A stretch of 64,000 bases of DNA from Carposina sasakii. Its lineage: Eukaryota; Arthropoda; Insecta; Lepidoptera; Carposinidae. The translations under genes and the position numbers were made by a program. The first letter of the stretch is position 1. The number at the start of each line of letters is the position of its first letter. Below the pieces are notes generated by a model that searched no databases, was not told where the DNA came from, and worked only from the letters and a program-made list of their open reading frames with translations. The DNA lies in the NCBI GenBank assembly GCA_014607495.2, contig CP053175.1:8370001-8434000 (forward strand), in the 5' to 3' direction. Shown here piece by piece: positions 44,470-52,756 of the stretch.

Positions 44470-46700
44470 ATAAGCTTAACTAATGTATCCAGTATCTTAG
44501 GCGGAGCGAGAGGTAAAGCTCCTACAGCATTTCAAGGCTTATATGGTCTATGGTTTGATAAAGAGGGAAACAAAACTCAATATTTAAAAACCCTAGAAAA
44601 AGAGGGAATAAATCTAGCTAATATATCTAGTATTTTGAATAGAGCAAGAGGTAAAGCTCCCACAGCGTTTAAAGACTTATATGATCTGTGGTTTGATGAA
44701 GAAGGAAATAAATCGCAATATTTAAAAACTCTAGAAAGAAAAGGAGTAAATTTGACTAGCATGTCTAGTATTTTAAGTGGGGCTGGGGCTAATGCTGCAA
44801 CAGCATTTAAAGGCTTGTATGATCTGTGGTTTGATGAAGGTGGAAATAAAACTCAATATCTGAAAACTCTAGAAGAGGAAGGAATAGATCTAACTAATAT
44901 GTCCAGTATTTTGCATGGAGTAGGAGCTAATGCTACAAAAGCATTTAAAGGCTTATATGATCTGTGGTTTGATGAAGTTGGGAATAAAACTCAATATCTG
45001 AAAACTCTAGAAGAAGAAGGAATAAGTCTAACTAATATGACCAATATCTTGCATGGAGTAGGAACTAATGCTGCAACAGCTTTTAAAAACTTATATAATC
45101 TATGGTTTGACGTGAAAGGAAATAAAACTCAACATCTGAAAATTCTTGAAGAAAAAGGAATAGATCTAACTAATATGTCCAGTATTTTAGGTGGATCAGG
45201 AACTAATATTGCAACAGCTTTCAAAGACTTGTATGACCTTTGGCTTGATGAAGATGGAAATGAAACTCAATGTTTAAAAACTCTAAACAAAGAAGGAGTA
45301 AGTTAACTAATATGTCCAATATTTTAGGCGGAGCAGGAGCTAATGCTGCAACAGCTTTTAAAAATCTATATGACCTATGGTTTGATGAAGAAGGAAATAA
45401 AACTCATTATTTAAAACCCTAGAAAAAGAGGGAATAAATCTAGCTATATATCCAGTATTTTGCATGGAGTAGGGCCTAATGCTGTAACAGCTTTCAAAGA
45501 CTTATATAGTATGTGGTTTGATAAAGAAGGTAATAAAACTCAATACTTAAAAACTCTAGAAGAAAAAGAGATAAACCTAACTAATATGTCTAGTATTTTG
45601 AATGGAGCAGGAGTTAGTGCTGCAGCAGCTTTCAAAAGCTTGTATGATCTGTGGTTTGATGAAGAAGGAAATAAAACTCAATATTTAAAAAAATTAGAAA
45701 AAGACGGAATGAGTCTAACTAATATATCCAGTATTTTGCATGGAGCAGGAGTTAATGCTTCTAAAGTTTTTAAAGAACTATTTGATACTTTTTTTGATGA
45801 GCAAGGAAATAGAAAACAGCATTTAAAGCACTTTTTTATTAAGGAAAAAGGTGGAGATAAAAGCTTTAAGCTAAGTAACTTATCCAGTATTTTAAGTAAA
45901 GCAGGAACTAGAGCTAGATATGCTTTTGAAAAATTGCATAGTGTCTGTTTTAATGATGAAGGAAAAAGAACAAAACTTTTAGATGATTTCTATAAAGCAG
46001 GCTTTAGGCCAAGTAACTTATCCTCTGTATTAAGTGGAACAGGAGCTCGTGCTTCTTCTATCTTAAAAATATTGCATATTGTTTGTTTTAATGAGAAAAG
46101 AGAAAGAACAAAACTTTTAAATGATTTCTATAAGGTAGGTTTTAGGCCGGGTAATTTATGTAGTATGTTGAGTGGAGCAAAGAATAATCTAGAAAAGATT
46201 CTGAAGAGGTTTCATGATTTTTGTGTTATAGGGGACACAAAAAGATACTTAAATCGTTTCTTAAGCGAGGAAGAAAGTTTTACGCTGAGTAACTTATCTA
46301 AGATATTGCACGGAGCAGGAGCTAATATTTGCTCTGCTTTAAAAAATTTTCATGATGTTTGTTTTGATGAGAAAGGAAACGAAACACAGATTTTAGGTGT
46401 CTTTCGTATGGCAGGTTTTACGCCAAGTGATTTATCTAATATACTATCCATGTCGGGAAATAATGCCACTTTTATTTTAAGAAACTTTCATAAAGTTTGT
46501 TTTAATTAAGAAAATTATTTAAATCACTTCTTGGCCGAGAAAAAGCTTTTTACGCCGAAAGATTTATCTAGAATACTACATGGAGTAGGAATTGATGTTT
46601 GTTCTATTTTCGAAAGATTGCATGACCTTTGTTTTGATAAAGAGGGAAACAAAACAAAGTATTTAAAAAATCTCATCAAAAATGATCATTATAAGATATC
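44470..46700 (+). repeat. Array of sixteen 138-bp coding repeats
   Basis: Repeats 1-10 are near-uniform at 46 codons; 11-16 are more diverged, and a worn copy precedes repeat 1. Residues after the SSIL core vary: GGARGKAP, NRARGKAP, SGAGANAA, HGVGANAT, HGVGTNAA, GGSGTNIA, GGAGANAA, HGVGPNAV, NGAGVSAA, HGAGVNAS, SKAGTRAR, SGTGARAS, SGAKNNLE, HGAGANIC, SMSGNNAT, HGVGIDVC. The position after L alternates G/N/S/H, reminiscent of base-specifying positions in TALE repeats (analogy only). Confidence 0.82.
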
Positions 46701-46800
46701 TGATATATTACATGAACAAGTTAAAAAAGCTCCTACTTTTTTAGATAAACAGAATATTAGCCAAGGAGACAAAGTATCTAATGCATCGAGTAATTCATCC

Positions 46801-47028
46801 TGTAGGAGCACGTGTCTGCTACTACATCCAGAATTGATGAGTACTTGATAGGGTGTTGTAGAACAGGAAAGATGTGATAACGTGATAAATCACTTTAATA
46901 ACTTGAAAATAATGATTGATGTGTGCACACTAATTGAATGACGAACGTGAACTGAATTTAGGTAGGAAATAGCGATTTACAGAAAAGCTGACTGCGAAAG
47001 ATTCACAAATGTGCGATGTAATCGTACA
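46801..47028 (-). repeat. BEL/Pao 3' LTR
   Basis: 228 bp, from TGTAGGAGCACGTGTCTGCT to GATGTAATCGTACA on the plus strand; matches 51887-52114. Just inside it lies a purine stretch that may be the polypurine tract. Confidence 0.9.
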
Positions 47029-47304
47029 TATTCCCGGGCCTGAGATGAGATGATCTTACCATACAACTAAGCACATGTTAAAAAAATAGGTAAAAAAAAA
47101 TGAAATAGAAATGTAAATGAATAATAGTAATAAAAATTAAAATCAATAGTCTTGAGTCATCTCTACTTGAGGTGAGGTGATCCTCTCTGCTCGAGGGTGA
47201 ACGCTCGGTATCTCTATGCTCTGCAGACAGCGGGCGGCGGCGGCGGCGCGCGCGCTCGAGTCGGCGTGCGCGGGGGGCGCGTCGGGCACAGGCTGGGGCA
47301 CCCG
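47029..47304 (-). other. Non-coding 3' segment of the BEL/Pao element
   Basis: Lies between the envelope stop and the 3' LTR. Includes a strongly GC-rich patch (about 47215-47300) unlike the rest of the element, possibly captured host sequence. Confidence 0.5.
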
Positions 47305-50058
47305 CTATCGGCACCTTAGCCGTCTAATTGATATTACCACTCCGATGATTCCCAAGATGCCAAATACCACGTATATCATGGTGTAATGATGAATGTCATG
47401 ATATGAGATGCTGTTTGATATCACATCTGCTTGCTTCAGCTTCTTTATGCTCTCTCCGAGTTGAAATAATTCTTGTTGCATTTCAGGTGACTCCTTCAGG
47501 GTCGGAGAGGTAGGTATGGAGATATTGATAACGTCATTTATCGGAGGAATATTCGGCAGATAAATTTCAGGTTTCAAGTTAACTTCGCTTGTATGAAGTT
47601 TGTGCGGAAGTACAGTAAAACTGTCCGTTTTTATAATACAGCTATACTGGGCATGTATAATACCTGTGTCGGTCAGCTGATGTGCTGTAACTTGATCTTC
47701 GCATATTGTCCGGACTGAACATCGATTACAGCAAAAATATAGATATGTATTTATACTGTTTAGTTCTTCCCATTTGTTTTTACAATTCTTGGTAATTGTA
47801 GTACATTTTGCAGATTCCATTTTACAAAAACTTTTATCTTCCCTAATATAGTACTCCGGTTTTCGAACATGGCAAAAGAGAGTTTCTGATAGAACTAGGC
47901 AGGATCTGATGTCATTTTCGGTCAATGGCGTATAAACGTCCTTCTTCATGTTAATCGCAATATAATCAGATATCGGAATTATACTGATCATTTGATTTCC
48001 TTTCTTCTCTGGTACGGATATTAATTTAAGAATTTCGTAACCGTCTCTGCTGATGAGAGGTAGTCTTATCTCAAAAATAAGCACATCTTCTGCGAGTCTT
48101 GCCTTTACTTGTAGCAGCTTGAAGATCTTAGATAACTCTGTATGAAGGTTTTCAATTGGAAGCGAGACGTCCTTAGGTAATTGGCTCGCGATGATACCCA
48201 GCTCCTTGATGAGTTGATCGGGGGTTAATAGATGAGAATCGAACCGACCGTGGTATATGTCCGTAATAGTATCCAATAATGTATTTTGAATACTACGTAG
48301 ATTATGTAACATGTTGCTCGCTACTGTCGCCCCTATGTTAAAGGAGATAAGGATCCGATTGCCCTGAACTTCGTCTTTTATCTGATTAAGGGACTTGTCT
48401 AATGTATTAATATGTTTGTTGATCATTTTGTGTTGCAACTGCATTGTTGATTCAGCTCTTTTTAATAGATTAAATTCGGCTTCTATAACTGACGTTTGAT
48501 TTTTCCAAAGAGAGGCTATATATTTCTCGTTGTCTCGAACTAGTGCGATGTCTTTTCTGTACTTCGCGGCAAAATTTTCGTCTAATACTCCAAACAGGCT
48601 GTTAGCAAGGTAACCGACACCATTGATAAGTCCCCGGCGCCGGCGCACTTGCGTGTTCGAAATATGCTTGCTAAGTAACATTTGATTGTAGTACTCGAGT
48701 TCCGCGAATCCGTGACGTAATTGTAGTATTATAACGTCACAGAGGCCTTGTTGCCGTATAGTGTTACATGTATCTTGTAATGTTTGCGTATATTTTTCTA
48801 GCGCCTTTATTCCTTCCCAATAAGGCTCTAAACTATAATATGCGACGATTTTCCATTCATTCTTGATTATCATCATGTCGGAGATCTTGTCAAAATAAAG
48901 TCCTTGACCCTTTCTGATTTGGGTCACGTTGACGTCGCATTGAGAAGTTGACACGGTAGATAAGAGCAGAAATAATGTTGTGACTATAGAGTTGAGGCTA
49001 AACTTAATATGACCACTTGCGCTTACTTGGCGTTTTCTATCTGTAGTCACTGACATTACGTCATTTGTTTGACGTAGCTTGACGTCACAACTTTGCGTTG
49101 AACTTTGTGGGTGTTTATCGGCGTTTGCTAGCAAAGTAGAAATTTTGATAATAGGCCGCTTCAAATATCCACTTTTAGTCTTCAACGTAACGACACGCAC
49201 GTAACCGTCCTTTCCTTGATGCAGTTCGGTAACTCTACCCATAGCCCACTTGCCTGGCGGTAGGTTGTCGTCATGGATTAGCACGACGTCATCGACTTGT
49301 AAGTTACGTTGAGGGTTTCTCCATTTACTCCGTGCGGCTAATTGCATTAAATATTCTGAGCGCCATCTTTTCCACAAATCCTGTAGAATTTTTTGGGTTA
49401 TATACCATCTTGTGCGTTGATCCTTTTCTGTTTCCATCAACGTCAGAGTTGGCCCACTTGCTAAAAAGTGAGACGGCGTAAGGTAATTCAAATCTTCTGG
49501 ATCTTCAGTTAATGGGCATAATGGTCTTGAATTTAGGCAGCCCTCTATATGGGCTAGGAGAGTTGAAAATTCTTCGTAAGTGAGACGTTGTTCGCCAATT
49601 ACTCGTTTCAGATGATATTTAAAACTTTTCACTGCCGCCTCCCAGAGGCCTCCTGCTGACGGCCAAGCGGGGGCATTGAAATGCCACGTGATTTCCATTT
49701 CCGCTATCTCACCAAGGAAATCTTTGTTTATTACATTTTGTATTTCTTCAAATTCAAGTTGTAGCAACTTACTAGCTCCGAGGAAATTACGTCCGTTATC
49801 ACTGTAAAGGTGCTCTGGTTTACCTCTACGGGCTGACATCCTTCGAATAGCGGCTAGTAAGGACGATGTTGTCAAGTCTGCCACCAACTCAAGGTGCACC
49901 GCCTTGGTCACCATGCACACAAACACAGCTACATACGCCTTTGTGGTCTTGATACCACGTCCCTTGTTAGATTTCACGTATACGTGGCCTGTGTAATCCA
50001 CACCGGTGTGCATGAAGGGACGGGATGGGTTTATCCTTGATTCCGGCAAGTCTCCCAT
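47305..50058 (-). CDS. BEL/Pao integrase core continuous with a baculovirus-F-like envelope
   Basis: One open frame of 917 codons. The first part is the integrase catalytic core with its three acidic residues (HTGVDYTGHV, LYSDNGRNF, PSAGGLWEAAVKSF), then the DUF5641-type C-terminal region (VDDVVLIHDDNLPPGKWAMG). After about residue 350 comes an envelope-like protein: a hydrophobic signal-like helix (VTTLFLLLSTVSTS), a furin-type site RRRR followed by the fusion-peptide-like GLINGVGYLANSLFGV, coiled-coil segments, a Cys-rich region and a C-terminal membrane anchor (YVVFGILGIIGVVISI). This matches the F-type fusion proteins of baculoviruses and insect env-bearing retroelements. The env part would normally come from a spliced RNA. 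The frame is intact, but the element cannot be autonomous. Confidence 0.87.
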   Translation of the reverse strand: MGDLPESRINPSRPFMHTGVDYTGHVYVKSNKGRGIKTTKAYVAVFVCMVTKAVHLELVADLTTSSLLAAIRRMSARRGKPEHLYSDNGRNFLGASKLLQLEFEEIQNVINKDFLGEIAEMEITWHFNAPAWPSAGGLWEAAVKSFKYHLKRVIGEQRLTYEEFSTLLAHIEGCLNSRPLCPLTEDPEDLNYLTPSHFLASGPTLTLMETEKDQRTRWYITQKILQDLWKRWRSEYLMQLAARSKWRNPQRNLQVDDVVLIHDDNLPPGKWAMGRVTELHQGKDGYVRVVTLKTKSGYLKRPIIKISTLLANADKHPQSSTQSCDVKLRQTNDVMSVTTDRKRQVSASGHIKFSLNSIVTTLFLLLSTVSTSQCDVNVTQIRKGQGLYFDKISDMMIIKNEWKIVAYYSLEPYWEGIKALEKYTQTLQDTCNTIRQQGLCDVIILQLRHGFAELEYYNQMLLSKHISNTQVRRRRGLINGVGYLANSLFGVLDENFAAKYRKDIALVRDNEKYIASLWKNQTSVIEAEFNLLKRAESTMQLQHKMINKHINTLDKSLNQIKDEVQGNRILISFNIGATVASNMLHNLRSIQNTLLDTITDIYHGRFDSHLLTPDQLIKELGIIASQLPKDVSLPIENLHTELSKIFKLLQVKARLAEDVLIFEIRLPLISRDGYEILKLISVPEKKGNQMISIIPISDYIAINMKKDVYTPLTENDIRSCLVLSETLFCHVRKPEYYIREDKSFCKMESAKCTTITKNCKNKWEELNSINTYLYFCCNRCSVRTICEDQVTAHQLTDTGIIHAQYSCIIKTDSFTVLPHKLHTSEVNLKPEIYLPNIPPINDVINISIPTSPTLKESPEMQQELFQLGESIKKLKQADVISNSISYHDIHHYTMIYVVFGILGIIGVVISIRRLRCR

Positions 50059-50445
50059 TATTTGATAGTTTTTATCTGGGTTATGCTTTTTGCACGTAAT
50101 GCACTGGCGAATAAATTTTTTGTTGTTTTAATTCCACTAAGTAGCCAATACTTTTGCCGAACAAATGACAATGTAATACGAGCTCCTCCGTGGTAGGTAT
50201 TTTTATGCGCTTGCATAATAATTAACTCGGTCAAGCGACTGTTTTGAGACAAAATAATTGGATGTTTCATCTCTGGATTGATATGGGCATGTTTTAATCT
50301 CCCGCCAACTCTCATAATGCCATCTTCATCAAGAAAGGGGTTCAAACTTAAAATCTTGCTTTTGGAGGGCACTTGGTTGCCCTTTCGTAGTTCGTTTATC
50401 TCAGTTTGAAATTCGTTTTCTTGTACCCTTTTGATAATTATCTTA
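50058..50445 (-). pseudogene. BEL/Pao integrase zinc-binding region, frameshifted
   Basis: Carries the conserved DGIMRVGGRLKHA segment and the His pair of the HHCC finger (HKNTYHGGARITLSFVRQKY). The frame is lost before the Cys pair, near 50110, and resumes in the integrase core. Confidence 0.75.
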
Positions 50446-51767
50446 TTAGCTAGCTTGATTTCCGTTAGAGTGAGGTAGGGGTTCCGTTTTTCTGTCTTGT
50501 TTTCGACTTATGAACCGACGAATCCACGCCAGCACGTGTATAACCTTGGCGTAAGAGCTACACTTGTCTAATAGTTCAACCACGAGATTATTAGTGTTGG
50601 TTGCAGAATATACCTCCCCGAGGATTAGCTTAGTTTTTGCTTCTTCATTTGTCGTATAAATTATCTTGCTTGATTCTTGTTCTTTGAACGTGATTGTTGG
50701 AAGCCATGCTGGTCCTTTCCACCATAATGCGTGTTCTTCTAATTGCTTAGCTGTTAGTCCCCGGCTTGCACAATCTGCTGGGTTCTCGGCAGATTTGACG
50801 TAGCGCCAACAAGTAGCAGGAATAACTGGAGTAATTTGTTGTACCCTGTTGGCAACAAATACTTTCCAACGCTGGGTTTGACCTTGTAGCCAGCCTAGAA
50901 CAGCAGTCGAATCCACCAACCATAAACCTTGACACGATGATTGCTCAGACTTTCTCGTACTTTCTCCATTAATGTAGCTAGTAGGAGAGCTCCACACAAC
51001 TCCAATTTCGGCAAGGATATGTCTTTATTATGGGGTACTAATCTTGATTTTCCCGCCACTAAAGTTATTAGAGTTTGACCTTGTTTATTTGTTTTGCAAT
51101 AAATTACACAGGCGTACGCTTTCTGCGATGCGTCACAGAACCCGTGTAATTCGATATCGCTCGACGATTCAGTACCTAACCATCGTGGTATGTTTAGGTT
51201 ATTTATAGCTGCTATGTTTTGTTTAATTTTAACCCATTCCTTGTTAATATCTTCGGGGATCTTGTCATCCCACTGAAGGTTTCTTTTCCACACAGACTGA
51301 AATAGGAGCTTCATCTGTGTTGAAATCGGCGTTAGCCAGCCTAGTGGGTCAAATAGCCGAGCGATTTCGGACAAAAGTTGCCTTTTCGAACAGACAGTCG
51401 TATTCTCAGCTATCTCAAATATCAATTTAAACGTAAATACGTCATCTGTGGAGTTCCAATTGAGGCCTAAGGTTTTCATTGACTCTGGCTGTCTAAAGTT
51501 GTAGGTCTTATCCGCACATTCGCCCTTGTCGGCGTCTTGATTAGTTAATGTGGGATGGTTAGACTTCCACTTTCTTAAGTTGAAGCCGCCTGACTGTAGT
51601 AACTGTACAAGATCCTTTTGTAGTTTTTCGGCTGACGTCACTGAGTCGGACCCATGTAAGAGATCGTCCATATAAAAACATTGTTCGACCACCTGAGCAG
51701 CTTCTGGGTATTGTGACCTTTCATCACGCGCCAATTGTTTCAGCGTCATCATGGAGCTGGGTATCAT
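50446..51767 (-). pseudogene. BEL/Pao reverse transcriptase (3' half) and RNase H, frameshifted
   Basis: Two overlapping frames (51767-50895 and 50997-50446). The first begins MMTLKQLARDE, just upstream of the polymerase motif CFYMDDLLHG, and continues through the thumb (ARLFDPLGWLTPI) into RNase H (HGFCDASQKAYACVIY, LPKLELCGA). The second continues RNase H (LWLVDSTAVLGWLQG, NPADCASRG). The palm motif with the first catalytic Asp is missing. Confidence 0.8.
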
Positions 51768-51789
51768 CTATGCAACAAGGCACATCAAA

Positions 51790-51882
51790 CCTTCGATAGC
51801 TCAGTTGGTAGAGCGGTGGACTGTAGTTGGAATTTCGATTGTCATCCATAGGTCGCTGGTTCATATCCGGCTCGAAGGACCA
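51790..51882 (+). pseudogene. Complete tRNA-Tyr(GTA) copy with intron and CCA, beside the LTR
   Basis: Exon 1 is 51790-51826, a 17-nt intron is 51827-51843, exon 2 is 51844-51879, then CCA (51880-51882), which nuclear tRNA genes do not encode. The 73-nt mature part folds as a standard cloverleaf: acceptor CCTTCGA/TCGAAGG, D arm GCTC..GAGC, anticodon loop CTGTAGA, T stem GCTGG/CCGGC. The T loop is TTCATAT, so position 58 is T instead of the near-universal A. In the element's sense strand the 3' end of this copy is the primer-binding site, four bases after the LTR. A reverse-transcribed primer is the best explanation; a functional gene is unlikely. Confidence 0.9.
51865..51882 (-). promoter_or_regulatory. 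Primer-binding site for tRNA-Tyr
   Basis: On the minus strand, TGGTCCTTCGAGCCGGAT begins four bases (TTAG) after the 5' LTR and is complementary to the last 18 nt of tRNA-Tyr including CCA. Confidence 0.85.
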
Positions 51883-51886
51883 CTAA

Positions 51887-52114
51887 TGTAGGAGCACGTG
51901 TCTGCTACTACATCCAGAATTGATGAGTACTTGATAGGGTGTTGTAGAACAGGAAAGATGTGATAACGTGATAAATCACTTTAATAACTTGAAAATAATG
52001 ATTGATGTGTGCACACTAATTGAATGACGAACGTGAACTGAATTTAGGTAGGAAATAGCGATTTACAGAAAAGCTGACTGCGAAAGATTCACAAATGTGC
52101 GATGTAATCGTACA
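51887..52114 (-). repeat. BEL/Pao 5' LTR
   Basis: Matches the 3' LTR base for base where compared. The CATCC target duplication follows at 52115-52119. Confidence 0.9.
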
Positions 52115-52289
52115 CATCCGATAAAACGAAGCGAGAACAAAACTTGGGTAGTTTACAACAAAGTGATTCTAAAATTAAGAGAAAAACCCGGAAGAGTACC
52201 GCAAGAAACTGCTGACGTAATAGATGATAACCCTGAAATTTATTTAAGTGATACCACAAAAGATAATCAATCAATCAATCTCCAAGTTT

Positions 52290-52683
52290 TTAAGCTATTT
52301 CTTTCTTGACTTGTAAAATTTCAGCTTTAGGATGGCCAGTAGATTCAGCTATTAAATCGATACACCAGCTTTAAGTAGATTTTTAGCCAATGCTCTTTTA
52401 GCCTGTTTTTTCGCCGTCTTCGCTGTCTTTTTCATGTCCGATTTGGATGCCTTATTTTTGCCTTTTTCAGTAGCATCATCAAGTTTTTGAGCGAGAACAG
52501 CTTGTTCATCAAAAATACGTTTTATAAGCAATAAATTCTTTTTCTGGCCAGTTGAATCTATTTAGCTCTTCATAGGCCTTTTTAATTATTAGATCACTAC
52601 TTATTATTTTTGAAGTCAGGAATATCATAAGAATGTCCTTATTTTTTTCAGTGCCGAAGATGCGCTTGAACGATATGAGAGTA
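52290..52683 (-). pseudogene. Rpn-family PD-(D/E)XK nuclease/transposase, 3' part
   Basis: Rpn proteins are bacterial recombination-promoting nucleases, abundant in Rickettsia- and Wolbachia-type genomes (family knowledge). Read on the minus strand: FKRIFGTEKNKDILMIFL near the start, then IIKKAYEELNRFNWPEKEFI, a Lys/Ala-rich helix, and the characteristic end AKNLLKAGVSI followed, in another frame, by LIAESTGHPKAEILQVKKEI. A small deletion causes that frameshift, and a further shift follows FIAYK. The 5' part, expected on the far side of the group II intron, is missing. The gene is convergent with the repeat-protein gene, 75 bp away. Confidence 0.7.
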
Positions 52684-52756
52684 GACCAGGAGAACTTCCC
52701 TCCTGGCCCCTTCCAGAATCCTGCGTGAAACTCGCGCTTCATAAGGCTCCCACTAG

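Larger units (their letters stand above)
46801..52114 (-). mobile_element. BEL/Pao LTR retroelement with env, 5' half deleted
   Basis: Two 228-bp LTRs (46801-47028 and 51887-52114), identical as far as I can compare by eye, TG..CA on both strands, flanked by the 5-bp duplication CATCC (46796-46800 and 52115-52119). Transcribed on the minus strand: 5' LTR, primer-binding site with an adjoining whole tRNA-Tyr complement, a truncated pol starting just before the YMDD motif, integrase and envelope. Gag, protease and the first half of reverse transcriptase are absent. It splits the repeat-protein gene three codons into its Ser-rich tail. Identical LTRs imply a recent insertion. Confidence 0.9.
42574..52215 (+). 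pseudogene. Bacterial-like gene: two nuclease-like domains plus sixteen 46-residue TALE-like repeats
   Basis: Intronless frame in two parts, 42574-46800 and 52120-52215, separated by a BEL/Pao element with a CATCC duplication; TGA at 52213-52215. The frame also opens two codons earlier at a GTG, but ATG at 42574 is preferred. Order: basic N-terminus (SRKRGRSV..SKRLH); nuclease-like domain 1 (about residues 65-230, with EIDKFNDIVLRYEKKSIHIK and IEYLIVYTNSGFDL); helical linker; a diverged second copy (about 330-470, with VTYIKAYNTN and VEYFIIYTNANLDL); then repeats of form LTNMSSILxGxGxNAxxAFK followed by LYDLWFDEEGNKTQYLK. The C-terminus is Ser- and Lys/Arg-rich. The Q-x-K catalytic motif of related nuclease-like domains is not clear. 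Damage: three 1-base losses at 45300-45450, TAA at 46507-46509. Function unknown; nuclear DNA binding is a hypothesis. Confidence 0.75.

Noticed and set aside
42574..46800. Contamination by a bacterial contig
   Set aside because: Moth SINEs directly precede it, and a BEL/Pao element and a 425-bp insert with target duplications sit inside the block.
52089..52309. Separate small genes at the end of the transferred block
   Set aside because: They are out-of-frame readings of the repeat-protein tail and the LTR edge.
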